NCBI RefSeq assembly: GCF_030646115.1
Contig: NZ_JAUSMX010000018.1
Location: forward strand, 62,001-126,000
DNA length: 64,000 bases
Reading direction: 5' to 3'
DNA from: Fluviicoccus sp.
GTDB lineage: Bacteria > Pseudomonadota > Gammaproteobacteria > Pseudomonadales > Moraxellaceae
A model generated the notes under the pieces. The model was not told the DNA's origin, ran no database searches, and saw only the letters and a list, made by a program, of their open reading frames with translations. Shown here piece after piece: positions 1 to 8,245 of this stretch; within the stretch, counting starts at the first letter, position 1, and each line of letters opens with the position of its first letter. A program made the position numbers and the translations under genes.

Positions 1-308
1 GCTCTGCGACAGCTGAGACAACGCCGCTAGAGCTGGCTGACCTGAATGTCGTCTGCCCGCAGCAACCCACGCCTGTGTACCCCTTGGCCTCCCGGCGTTT
101 GCATGAAACCGGCCAGGTGGTGCTGAAAGTCGCCCTCGACAACGCCGGGCGCATCCTCAGCAGCGAAATCCGCCAGTCCTCCGGCTCCGGCCGCCTGGAC
201 CGCGCCGCTCAGGAAACCGTCAGGGCCTGGCGCTGCCAACCGGCCCGCCGCGACGGTCAGGCGGTGGCCGCCGTCGCCCTGCAACGCTTCGAGTTCGCCC
301 TGCAATGA
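1..308 (+). CDS. TonB-family energy transducer, C-terminal part (5' truncated by window edge)
   Basis: The frame is open from base 3 to the TGA at 306-308, so the window holds only the C-terminus. The residues match the TonB C-terminal domain: a proline-containing lead-in (QQPTPVYP), then the pattern 'ETGQVVLKVALDNAGRILSSEI', a short helix and 'AVRAWRCQPARRDGQAV'-like ending. TonB couples the proton-motive force of the inner membrane to outer-membrane receptors. The gene ends 49 bases before an OprC-type receptor on the same strand, so it probably serves that receptor as a dedicated TonB. The N-terminal membrane anchor and proline-rich region lie outside the window. Confidence 0.8.
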   Translation, partial: SATAETTPLELADLNVVCPQQPTPVYPLASRRLHETGQVVLKVALDNAGRILSSEIRQSSGSGRLDRAAQETVRAWRCQPARRDGQAVAAVALQRFEFALQ

Positions 309-357
309 CGGACTCCGCCCCGAATTCCCCTAACCCCCTTGTCACAGGAATACTTCC

Positions 358-2394
358 ATGACCTTCCATCGCAACCTGCTGGCTTTATCCATCCTGACCG
401 CACTGTCCGCCGCCGCCCATGCCGGTGACGAGCCGACCCGCCTGCCCACCATCCTGGTGACCGCTCCCGGCATGGACCAGCCGCTGCAAGTGCATACCGA
501 CCCGCGAACCCCGCGCCAACCCCTGCCCGCCCACGATGGCGCCGACTTCCTGAAGACCATCCCCGGCTTCAATGTGGTGCGTAAGAGCGGCACCGACGGC
601 GACGCCACCTTCCGCGGGCTGGCCGGTTCACGGCTGGGCGTGCTGGTTGATGGTGAGAACATTCTGGGTGGCTGCAACGCCCGCATGGACGCCCCGACGG
701 CGTATATTTACCCGGAAATCTACAACGCCATTACCGTGATCAAGGGACCGCAGACCGTGCAGCACGGCCCCGGCAACTCGGCCGCCACCATCCTCTTCGA
801 GCGCAAGGTCAAGGCCTTCAGCGAACCGGGCTATCGCGGTTACGCCAGCCTGCTGGGCGGCAGCGCCGGTCGCCATGATGAAATCCTGGATGCCCAGTTC
901 GGCAATACCCTGGGTTATGTGCAACTGACCGGCAGCAACTCCGCCTCGGGAGATTATCAGGACGGTGACGGCAACGACGTGCATTCGGAATTCAAGCGTC
1001 ACAGCGTCAATGGCGCGCTAGGCTGGACTCCGGGTAAAGACTCCCGACTCGAACTCTCCGGCGCACAAAGCGATGGTGAAGCGGCGTATGCCGACCGGGG
1101 CATGGACGGCACCAAGTTCCTTCGCAACAGCGCCAGCCTGCGCGGCGAATGGAAAAACCTCGGCCCGGTCGACAAACTGGACATTCTGCTCTATGAAAAC
1201 AGCGTCGACCACATCATGGATGACCAGACCCTGCGCAAGCCCGGCACCATGGGCTACGCCAACCCGAAACGCGAAACCCGCGGCGGCAAGATTGCCGGGA
1301 TGTTCGCCGTGTCCTGGGAAACCACCCTGACCCTGGGGCTGGATGCGCAGGAAAACGACCACAGCTCCCGCAGCGCCCCGGCCAGCGGGGTTTACAAGGC
1401 TTGGATCAATGACGCTTCGTTCAGCCAGCAGGGAATGTTCGCCGAAATGGAACATGCCTTGGGTGAGCGTCAGCGCGTGCTGGCCGGTGCGCGTTTCGAC
1501 CAATGGGAAGCGACCGACCAACGCCCCATGCTGATGGTGATGACCATGGGCGGCATGGCCATGAACCCGAACCCGACTGCCGGCCATACCCGGGATGACA
1601 ATCTCAGCAGCGGCTTCTTGCGCTACGAACAGGACCTGAGCGGCAGTCCCACCACCGTGTTCGCCGGGCTCAGCCAGAGTGAGCGCTTCCCGGACTACTG
1701 GGAACTGGTGGCCAAGCGCGGCGCCACGTCCAACAGCGCCTTCGACACCGCCGCCCCGGAAAAGACCCTGCAACTGGACTTCGGCGCCCTCTACAAATCG
1801 GAGCGTACCGAGTACTCCGCCTCGCTGTTCTACAACCGCATCCAGGACTACCTGCTGGTGGACTACACCTTCATGGGCATGGACAAGATGGCCACCGGCG
1901 TCACCCGCAACATCGACGCCCGCAGCTTCGGCGGTGAGTTGGGTGCAGCCAGGGAATTCGGCGCTTGGAAAGCCGATGCGACGCTGGCCTATACCCGAGG
2001 CGACAACACCACCGATCACACCGCCCTGGCGCAGGTTTCACCGCTGGAAGTCCGCTTGGGACTGAACTATGCCGCGTCAAACTGGTCGGTCGGTGGCCTG
2101 GTGCGGCTGGTGGATGACCAGAGCCGGGTGGATATCGGCAGGGGCAACATTGTCGGCAAGGACTTGGGCAAGACTCCCGGTTTTGCGGTGTTCTCGCTGA
2201 ACGGCAACTGGAAGCCCTGGCAGGACGGCACGCTCAGCGCCGGGGTGGACAACCTGTTTGACCGGACCTATGCCGAAGCCGTGAGTCGCGCCGGGGGGAA
2301 CGGCATGGGCGGAGCAATTCCAGGCTATGTGCAGACCACGCGGGTCAACGAACAGGGCCGCACCTTGTGGCTGAAACTGTCGCAAAGCTTTTAA
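358..2394 (+). CDS. oprC: TonB-dependent copper receptor, OprC/NosA family
   Basis: 678 residues with a signal peptide (cleavage near AHA-GDE, residue 22), a TonB-box-like stretch 'TILVTAP' (31-37), a plug domain with 'VIKGPQTVQHGPGNSAATILFER', and a long beta-barrel ending in a terminal Phe (LSQSF), as outer-membrane proteins do. The sequence carries Cys106-x3-Met110 (GCNARM) and His285-x-Met287 (DHIM). This is the CxxxM/HxM copper-binding set known from Pseudomonas OprC, and the spacing between the two halves is nearly the same. A Met-rich segment (MLMVMTMGGMAM, near residue 390) adds further possible copper ligands. Role: copper-responsive outer-membrane receptor, proposed for copper uptake. 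A TonB-like gene lies directly upstream. Confidence 0.9.
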   Translation: MTFHRNLLALSILTALSAAAHAGDEPTRLPTILVTAPGMDQPLQVHTDPRTPRQPLPAHDGADFLKTIPGFNVVRKSGTDGDATFRGLAGSRLGVLVDGENILGGCNARMDAPTAYIYPEIYNAITVIKGPQTVQHGPGNSAATILFERKVKAFSEPGYRGYASLLGGSAGRHDEILDAQFGNTLGYVQLTGSNSASGDYQDGDGNDVHSEFKRHSVNGALGWTPGKDSRLELSGAQSDGEAAYADRGMDGTKFLRNSASLRGEWKNLGPVDKLDILLYENSVDHIMDDQTLRKPGTMGYANPKRETRGGKIAGMFAVSWETTLTLGLDAQENDHSSRSAPASGVYKAWINDASFSQQGMFAEMEHALGERQRVLAGARFDQWEATDQRPMLMVMTMGGMAMNPNPTAGHTRDDNLSSGFLRYEQDLSGSPTTVFAGLSQSERFPDYWELVAKRGATSNSAFDTAAPEKTLQLDFGALYKSERTEYSASLFYNRIQDYLLVDYTFMGMDKMATGVTRNIDARSFGGELGAAREFGAWKADATLAYTRGDNTTDHTALAQVSPLEVRLGLNYAASNWSVGGLVRLVDDQSRVDIGRGNIVGKDLGKTPGFAVFSLNGNWKPWQDGTLSAGVDNLFDRTYAEAVSRAGGNGMGGAIPGYVQTTRVNEQGRTLWLKLSQSF

Positions 2395-2408
2395 GACCCT
2401 CCGTTTGT

Positions 2409-2448
2409 CAGGCGTCGCCATGCCCCATTCGGAGCGACGCCTGTTTTT
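2409..2448 (+). terminator. Rho-independent terminator after the oprC-type gene
   Basis: Perfect 10-bp arms CAGGCGTCGC (2409-2418) and GCGACGCCTG (2434-2443) are separated by a 15-nt loop and followed by TTTTT. It lies 15 bases after the stop of the copper receptor. Confidence 0.8.
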
Positions 2449-2567
2449 ATGTGCAGCCATGATTGCCGGTCTTATCACAACTTGGATTGTTACCTAAAAG
2501 TTGAACTATCAATTCCGCTGGCTATTCGATAGTCTGAACAGACCGTTCCGGTATGGAGAACATAATC

Positions 2568-2894
2568 ATGGCGAGAAAAATTCCAAGACCAAGCCACGAC
2601 ACGTCCTATCACCTCCGTTTAAGCACAATGCTGATCATTGTCGCCATCATCACCCACAGTCACATCGGGTTGGATATCCTGCTCTGGATGGCCGGCATCT
2701 TCGACAGTGATACTTTAAAGGAGGGCTTGACGGCCTTCAGCCGAATGACCGACCGCTTGCTGGTGATCGCCATGATCAGCGCCCTGTTTTTCGGTGTCAT
2801 AGCGTTCAGGAAAAGGGAATACGCAACACAGTACTGGCTGGAAATCGGTTTTTCGCTGGCACTGATCGCCTTGATGAACGGGCCTGCTCCCTGA
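2568..2894 (+). CDS. Small unknown membrane protein
   Basis: About 108 residues with three hydrophobic segments: 'MLIIVAIITHSHIGLDILLWMAGIF', 'LLVIAMISALFFGVIAF' and 'IGFSLALIALMNG'. The N-terminus is basic. I chose the ATG at 2568 because GGAGA sits 8 bases before it at 2555-2559; the in-frame ATG at 2553 lacks a ribosome site. I recognise no family. It follows the copper receptor but lies beyond that gene's terminator, so a copper link is only positional. A small inner-membrane protein is the safest reading. Confidence 0.55.
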   Translation: MARKIPRPSHDTSYHLRLSTMLIIVAIITHSHIGLDILLWMAGIFDSDTLKEGLTAFSRMTDRLLVIAMISALFFGVIAFRKREYATQYWLEIGFSLALIALMNGPAP

Positions 2895-2905
2895 GCCGGG
2901 TCAGC

Positions 2906-4036
2906 TTATGCCATGCCGTGATTGTCCAGATAGGGATTGACCGGCTGCAGCGTCTCCGGCTCATCTGCTTCGGCGCTGCCCGTCAGCTTGATTTTCAATG
3001 ACAGGTCGGTGCGCGAATCCGCGTGCAGCAAGGCCTCCTCACCGGTAATCCGGTCATCCAGGTATAGTTGGTACAGGGAGTCGTCAAAGGTCATCATGCC
3101 GGGGTACATATGGGTCTTCATCGCCTGCTTGACCTCGGACAGCTTCCCGGTCCGGATCAGCTCGGCGATATGGGCCGTGTTCAGCAAGACTTCCACAGCA
3201 GGCAGGCGCTGACCCCGTTTGTCCTTGACCAGGCGCTGACTGATGATGGCCTGCAACACCATCGACAGGTCAGCCAGCACCTGTTCACGCACGGTCTCCG
3301 GGAAAAACCCGATGATGCGGTCCAGCGCCTGGTCGGCGCTGTTGGCGTGCAAGGTGGACACCACCAGCATGCCGGTATCCGCATAAGACAACACCTGCCG
3401 CATCACTTCGGGGGTGCGGATTTCGCCGATGAACAGCACATCCGGCGCTTCACGCAGCGTGTTCTGCAAGGCCCGCTCAAAAGACTTGGTATCGACACCG
3501 ACTTCCCGCTGGTTGATGACGCAGTTCTGATGCAGCAAGCGGTACTCAATGGGATCCTCGATGGTGAGGATATGGCCCCGGTCGTGCAGGTTGCGGTATT
3601 CCAGCAGTGACGCAATGGTGGTCGACTTGCCTGAGCCCGCCGCCCCCACCACCAGCACCAGCCCGCGTTGGCGCAGGATCAGGTCATAGAGCATCGGCGG
3701 CATGTTGAGCGCACCGAGCTCGGGAACCTTGTTGGCAAGGAAGCGCACCACCATCGCCACCTGCCCGCGCTGGCGGAAGACATTGGCGCGGAACCGTCCC
3801 AGTCCCGCTTTCTCAAAGGCGAAATTCAGCTCCCATTCGGACTCGAATTCCTGAATCTGGCTGTCGGTCATCAGCGAATAGATCAGTTCACGGGTTTCAC
3901 CCGGTTCCAGCGACTCCGTGGTCAGGGCGCGGGTGATACCGTTGACCTTGATGCTGATGGGATTGTCCGGCGTGCAAAACATGTCCGAGGCCTTGTGCTC
4001 GCACATGACCTGCAGCACCTGGGTAATATCCTTCAT
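2906..4036 (-). CDS. pilU: Type IV pilus retraction ATPase PilU
   Basis: 376 residues from the ATG at 4034-4036 (MKDITQVLQVMCEHKASDM). The frame stays open further upstream, but that extension has no PilT-like sequence. It shows a PilT/PilU N-terminal PAS-like domain, Walker A GAAGSGKST, the Asp box 'HILTIEDPIEY', Walker B 'DVLFIGEIR' and the His box 'VVSTLHANSADQALDRIIGFFP'. The length and the extended C-terminus after 'MMTFDDSLYQLYLDDRIT' fit PilU (about 380 aa) better than PilT (about 345 aa). Role: hexameric ATPase that assists PilT in depolymerising type IV pili at the inner membrane. No pilT is next to it here, although the two are usually adjacent. Confidence 0.85.
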   Translation of the reverse strand: MKDITQVLQVMCEHKASDMFCTPDNPISIKVNGITRALTTESLEPGETRELIYSLMTDSQIQEFESEWELNFAFEKAGLGRFRANVFRQRGQVAMVVRFLANKVPELGALNMPPMLYDLILRQRGLVLVVGAAGSGKSTTIASLLEYRNLHDRGHILTIEDPIEYRLLHQNCVINQREVGVDTKSFERALQNTLREAPDVLFIGEIRTPEVMRQVLSYADTGMLVVSTLHANSADQALDRIIGFFPETVREQVLADLSMVLQAIISQRLVKDKRGQRLPAVEVLLNTAHIAELIRTGKLSEVKQAMKTHMYPGMMTFDDSLYQLYLDDRITGEEALLHADSRTDLSLKIKLTGSAEADEPETLQPVNPYLDNHGMA

Positions 4037-4130
4037 GTTCGGATTCTCGTGGGAAGACAGGACTGCCTTGACGGCAAGGTATCCCAATGAACCGGGGACT
4101 GCAATGACAAGGGGTGGCGGATGAAGCGGC

Positions 4131-4712
4131 TCAGGGAAGACCCGCGCCGTGGATGAAGAAGTCCCAGACATCGCGGTATTGCGACTCCAGGCTGCCCTCA
4201 CCGGCCAGCCAGCGCAGGGCGGCCATTGCCATCAGGGCATACAGGTCTTCCCGCAGGCGCTCCGGCGTCCGGTCGCGGCGCAAGCGTCCTGCCTGCTGTG
4301 CATCCCGGATCAGCCGGATGAACGCCGGACTGGCCCCGCATTCCGGGGACTCCGGGTGGTTGAATCGGTATTGCAGGAACGGGCCGTAGCAATCCTTGTA
4401 GGACTCCGCCCACCAGGCGCTGCCGATCAGGAACAAGTGCAGGCGGTCGAGCGGGTCCGGCATCAGCGCCAGTTGTTCCAGGATCGGTCGCGTCTCCTCG
4501 GCCACCCTCACACTGAAAAACTGCGCCACCAAGGCTTCCTTTAGCGGGAAATACGCATACAGCGTGCCGCGCGACACACCGCCGGCTTCCGCGATCTCCT
4601 CCATGGTGACCCGGGCATAGCCCTTTTCCAGAATCAGGCTCATGGCGACTTCCGCCAGATGATCACGCGTCTGCTGTCGCTTGCGCTCTCGCAAGCCGGG
4701 GGACTGGGGCAT
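4131..4712 (-). CDS. TetR/AcrR family transcriptional regulator
   Basis: 193 residues. The N-terminal DNA-binding domain is clear: 'RDHLAEVAMSLILEKGYARVTMEEIAEAGGVSRGTLYAYF' pattern, with the helix-turn-helix near residues 35-57. The C-terminal helices are the ligand-binding and dimerisation part, which is not conserved enough to name a ligand. It is divergent from the binding-protein gene at 4817. The intergenic region holds a long perfect inverted repeat, so it very probably represses itself and the 4817/5820 pair. Confidence 0.85.
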   Translation of the reverse strand: MPQSPGLRERKRQQTRDHLAEVAMSLILEKGYARVTMEEIAEAGGVSRGTLYAYFPLKEALVAQFFSVRVAEETRPILEQLALMPDPLDRLHLFLIGSAWWAESYKDCYGPFLQYRFNHPESPECGASPAFIRLIRDAQQAGRLRRDRTPERLREDLYALMAMAALRWLAGEGSLESQYRDVWDFFIHGAGLP

Positions 4713-4728
4713 GGCAGGGACCGAAAAT

Positions 4729-4764
4729 ATTTATACAATGTTAATTTTTATACATTGTATAAAT
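4729..4764. promoter_or_regulatory. Putative TetR operator: perfect inverted repeat
   Basis: ATTTATACAATGT (4729-4741) and ACATTGTATAAAT (4752-4764) are perfect 13-bp complementary arms around a 10-bp spacer. The right half also forms its own shorter dyad, TTTATAC-ATT-GTATAAA (4747-4763). The site lies 17 bases before the tetR start and 53 bases before the divergent gene, in an AT-rich patch that also fits overlapping promoters. That TetR binds here is inferred from position and symmetry. Confidence 0.75.
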
Positions 4765-4816
4765 TTAGGGGTCAAGTAATAATCAGGCAGACTTACTCGG
4801 CTGACCGGAGCCGCTC

Positions 4817-5815
4817 ATGATTCCGCTTCGTTTGTTCAAGGCTTATCTACTGTTGTCCCTGACGGTATCCGCACCGGCGTCGGCGTCGGCCGCCCCGATG
4901 CTCTGTGTTTTCGACATGGCGGGCAAGCAAGGCCCGTTGTTCGCCGCCATGAAGGAATACGCGCTCAGCGCCCGCGCCTGGGGAGCCCGTCTGGATGTCA
5001 GGGCCTATATCGACGAACGCGTCGTCGCCGAGGATTTCAAGGCGGGCCAGTGTGACGCCGTGCTGCTGACCGGCGTGCGGGCGCGGCAATTCAATTTCTT
5101 CACCGGCAGCATCGATTCCATCGGCGGGCTGCCGGATTACCCGGCGCTGAAGCAGGTGATCGCCACCCTGGCCCGCCCGGAAACCCGACCGCTGCTGCAA
5201 CAAGGTGACTATGAAGTTTCCGGCCTGCTGCCGTTGGGCGCAGCCTACCTGTTCCTGCGCGACCGCCAGATCAACTCGGTGGCGAAAATGGCCGGGCGCA
5301 AAATGGCGGTGCTGGACTATGACCCGGCGCAGTTGCGCATGGTGGAGCGGATTGGCGCGCAGGCGGTGGCTTCGGATGTCACCAACTTTGCCGGAAAATT
5401 CAACAACGGCCAGGTGGACGTGGTGGCGTCCCCCGCCATCGCCTATCTGCCGCTGGAACTGTATAAGGGCGTCGGCAGCCAGGGGGTGGTGCTGAAGCTG
5501 CCGGTGGCGCAACTCACTTTCCAGATGGTGACGCGCAAGGCGCGGTTTCCCGAGGGCTTCGGCCTGTCTTCGCGGCAGTGGTTTCTGGAAAAGTTCGATC
5601 CCATGATCCGGGAAATCCGCATGGCCGAGGACGACATCCTGTTTTTCTTCCCGCCGCCCGACGGTGATGCCCCAAAGTACACGGAGATGATGCGCGAGGC
5701 TCGTATCGCCATGACACAGCAGGGCTTGTATGACCCGAAGATGATGCGACTGATGAAGAAGGTGCGCTGCCGGCAGTCGCCGGAACAGGCCGAATGCGCG
5801 GACAACCGGGAGTAA
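4817..5815 (+). CDS. Periplasmic solute-binding protein, DUF6091-like
   Basis: 332 residues with a signal peptide (cut near ASASA-APM, about residue 26). 'LCVFDMAGKQGPLF', 'VVAEDFKAGQCDAVLLTGVRARQFNFFTGSIDSIGGL' and the later helical part are typical of a family annotated as putative solute-binding proteins (DUF6091). These look like distant TRAP DctP/periplasmic binding proteins. I place it from memory of the family, not from a search. The substrate is unknown and no permease is adjacent. It is followed after 4 bases by an NTF2-like secreted protein, so the two form an operon under the divergent TetR. Two cysteines near the C-terminus (RCRQSPEQAEC) may form a disulfide. Confidence 0.65.
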   Translation: MIPLRLFKAYLLLSLTVSAPASASAAPMLCVFDMAGKQGPLFAAMKEYALSARAWGARLDVRAYIDERVVAEDFKAGQCDAVLLTGVRARQFNFFTGSIDSIGGLPDYPALKQVIATLARPETRPLLQQGDYEVSGLLPLGAAYLFLRDRQINSVAKMAGRKMAVLDYDPAQLRMVERIGAQAVASDVTNFAGKFNNGQVDVVASPAIAYLPLELYKGVGSQGVVLKLPVAQLTFQMVTRKARFPEGFGLSSRQWFLEKFDPMIREIRMAEDDILFFFPPPDGDAPKYTEMMREARIAMTQQGLYDPKMMRLMKKVRCRQSPEQAECADNRE

Positions 5816-5819
5816 GCGC

Positions 5820-6275
5820 ATGACCAGACCACTGATATGGCTGACGCTGGCGCTGTGCCTGAGCAACACGGCCCGGGCCGATGCTGCCGCACAGATGCTG
5901 ATGAACCGCTACCAGCAGGCGCTGCGCGCACATGATGCGGCCACACTGGAAACGCTGATTGAAGACGGTGTGGCCATTGAGGTGACATGGACCGATGTCA
6001 ACCCGCCGCAGCGCTTCACCCTGAGCAAGTCAGAGTATTTGCAACAGAGTCGCGCCGCTTGGCGTTACGGAACGCAGGAAAGCTATACGTTTACCGCTGT
6101 GGACTGGCAACCGGGTGCGGGTGGAGCGCCCTTGCAAGGGCAGCTCCGCGTCACCGAACGGCGCACCTTGTTCGGCAAGGACAGCGGTCAACGCAGTGAC
6201 CTGGTGGTGAAACTTGCTCCAGGGGGCAAGGGCTGGAAGATCAACGGCATCCGGGCAACCGTCAGCATGTGGTGA
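5820..6275 (+). CDS. Secreted NTF2/SnoaL-like protein of unknown function
   Basis: 151 residues. A signal peptide (MTRPLIWLTLALCLSNTARA) is followed by a small alpha+beta domain starting 'MLMNRYQQALRAHDAATLETLIEDG', the usual opening of NTF2-like/DUF4440 proteins, and ending 'GWKINGIRATVSMW'. Only 4 bases separate it from the binding-protein gene upstream, so it is cotranscribed. The fold can bind small ligands or act as an enzyme, but no catalytic residue can be assigned. Confidence 0.6.
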   Translation: MTRPLIWLTLALCLSNTARADAAAQMLMNRYQQALRAHDAATLETLIEDGVAIEVTWTDVNPPQRFTLSKSEYLQQSRAAWRYGTQESYTFTAVDWQPGAGGAPLQGQLRVTERRTLFGKDSGQRSDLVVKLAPGGKGWKINGIRATVSMW

Positions 6276-6292
6276 AGGTCCGGGGCGGTCAT

Positions 6293-8095
6293 TCAACCCT
6301 CCTCCACCCCCTCCTCACTCAACTGCAACGCCCACATTTTGGCGTAAACACCATCCTGCGCCAGCAACTCCCGATGCGCCCCGCGCTCCACGATCCGGCC
6401 ATGCTCCATCACCAGAATCTCATTGGCGTCGACAATGGTGGACAGGCGATGGGCAATGATCAAGGTGGTGCGCGACGCCGAAATCTGCGCCAGTTCGCTC
6501 TGGATCGCCTTCTCGGTGCCGGAATCCAGCGCCGAGGTTGCCTCATCAAAAATCAGGATCGGCGGGTTCTTTAGAATGGTACGCGCAATCGCCACCCGTT
6601 GCTTCTCGCCGCCCGACAGCTTCAGCCCGCGCTCGCCAACGGTGGTTTCCCACTTGTCCGGCAGCGACTCGATGAAAGTCAGGATGCTGGCTGAGCGCGC
6701 CGCTTCCATCACTTCCTCCCGCGTGGCATCCGGGCGGCCATAGGCAATGTTGTAGAAAATGGTGTCATTGAACAGCACCGTATCCTGCGGCACGATGCCG
6801 ATATGGGCGCGCAGGCTGGCTTGCGTCAGTTGGCGGATATCCGTGCCATTGATGCGGATAGCGCCGCTGCCAACGTCATAAAAGCGGTACAGCAGCTTCG
6901 ACAGCGTCGACTTGCCCGCGCCGGAACTGCCGACCACTGCGACCGTCTGCCCGGCCGGAATGCTGAAATCCACCCCGTGCAGGATCTGCCGCTTGGCGTC
7001 ATAGCCGAAATCCACCCCGGCGAATTCCACTGCCGCCGAGCGCGCCGCTAGTGGTACGGCATCCTTGCTGTCCTCGATTTCCGCATCCTCGCGCATCAGG
7101 CTGAACATGCGCTCCATGTCGGTCAGCGCCTGCTTGATCTCGCGATAGGCCATGCCCAGGATGTTCAGTGGTGCATATAACTGGATCAGGAAGGCGTTCA
7201 CCGCCACCAGATCGCCCAGCGTCATGGTGCCCTTGGCGACACCGTCCGCCGCCAGCCACACCAGGATGGTAATCCCCACCGCAATAATGCCGGACTGGCC
7301 GCTGTTGAGGATGCCGATGGACATTTCATTCTTTACCGCCGCGTCTTCCCAACGCACCAGCGCGTGGTCATAACGCTTGGCTTCCCACTGTTCATTGCCG
7401 AAATACTTCACCGTTTCATAGTTCAGCAGTGAATCGACGGCGCGGGTGTTGGCCTTGGAATCCAGTTCGTTCATCTCGCGGCGGGTCTTGTTGCGCCACT
7501 CGGTCACAATCACGGTGAAGGTGGTGTAGATGACGATGGTGCCCAGGGTCACCACCGCAAAACGCCAGTCATACAACGTCACCAGGATGGCGGTGATCAT
7601 GCCGATTTCGAGAATGGTGGGCAGGATGTTGAACAGCATGAAGCTGAGCAGCGACCCGATGCCGCGTGTGCCGCGCGAGATGTCGCGGGTGACGCCGCCG
7701 GTCTGGCGGTTGAGGTGATAACGCAGGCTGAGCTTGTGCAGGTGGTTGAAGGTTTCCAGCGCCACATTGCGGATGGCGCGCTGCGCCACCTTGGCGAAGA
7801 CGGCGTCGCGCAGTTCGCCAAAGGCGGTGGATGCCAGCCGCAGCACGCCATACGCCAGGATCAGCCCGATCGGCACCGCCACCAGCGCCTTCGGGCCGAT
7901 GGAAAGTCCGTCGACTATGTGCTTCAGGATCAACGGGATAGCCACCATCGCCACTTTCGCCAGCACCATGCAGGCCAGCGCCAGCACGACACGGGTCTTG
8001 TACTGCCACAGGTAGGGAAACAGGGTTTTCAGCGTTTGCCAGTCATTGCGGGGGGCGCCGGGAACGGCGACATCTTCAGGCAGGGTGTGGCGCAT
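6293..8095 (-). CDS. ABC exporter with fused membrane and ATPase domains, Atm1/ABCB7 type
   Basis: 600 residues: an N-terminal six-helix exporter domain (about 30-320) and a nucleotide-binding domain with Walker A GSSGAGKST, Q-loop 'GIVPQDTVLFNDTI', signature LSGGEKQRV, Walker B 'ILIFDEATSALD' and H-loop 'IIAHRLST'. The membrane part carries 'LHKLSLRYHLNRQTGGVTRDI', 'LLNYETVKYFGNE' and 'YREIKQALTDMERMF', which match the Atm1/ABCB6/HMT1 subgroup that exports glutathione-linked or sulfur/metal compounds. The substrate here is not proven. It stands alone on its strand, back to back with the drug exporter at 8246. Confidence 0.85.
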   Translation of the reverse strand: MRHTLPEDVAVPGAPRNDWQTLKTLFPYLWQYKTRVVLALACMVLAKVAMVAIPLILKHIVDGLSIGPKALVAVPIGLILAYGVLRLASTAFGELRDAVFAKVAQRAIRNVALETFNHLHKLSLRYHLNRQTGGVTRDISRGTRGIGSLLSFMLFNILPTILEIGMITAILVTLYDWRFAVVTLGTIVIYTTFTVIVTEWRNKTRREMNELDSKANTRAVDSLLNYETVKYFGNEQWEAKRYDHALVRWEDAAVKNEMSIGILNSGQSGIIAVGITILVWLAADGVAKGTMTLGDLVAVNAFLIQLYAPLNILGMAYREIKQALTDMERMFSLMREDAEIEDSKDAVPLAARSAAVEFAGVDFGYDAKRQILHGVDFSIPAGQTVAVVGSSGAGKSTLSKLLYRFYDVGSGAIRINGTDIRQLTQASLRAHIGIVPQDTVLFNDTIFYNIAYGRPDATREEVMEAARSASILTFIESLPDKWETTVGERGLKLSGGEKQRVAIARTILKNPPILIFDEATSALDSGTEKAIQSELAQISASRTTLIIAHRLSTIVDANEILVMEHGRIVERGAHRELLAQDGVYAKMWALQLSEEGVEEG

Positions 8096-8127
8096 GGGTG
8101 TTCAGTCATATATTCGAAAGCGGTGGC

Positions 8128-8214
8128 GTAGGATACACCCGCAGGGGCGCACTGGGTGCGCCCTCGACGCCGAACATGACGCTCATTCTGTCCGTTCACG
8201 CAGTGCGCCCCTAC
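8128..8214. repeat. REP-like inverted repeat between divergent genes
   Basis: AGGGGCGCACTG (8143-8154) and CAGTGCGCCCCT (8201-8212) are perfect complementary arms about 46 bases apart. The outer ends read GTAGG and CCTAC. The left arm also folds on itself as GCGCAC-TGG-GTGCGC. The layout of paired hairpins bounded by GTAG/CTAC is typical of REP doublets. It runs up to the ribosome site of the 8246 gene. Confidence 0.6.
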
Positions 8215-8245
8215 GGTACAATGCTGGTCCCATTGGAGAACTTTT

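Noticed and set aside
1018-2019. 333-codon minus-strand frame inside the copper receptor gene
   Set aside because: Shadow of a receptor with clear TonB-dependent plug, barrel and copper motifs.
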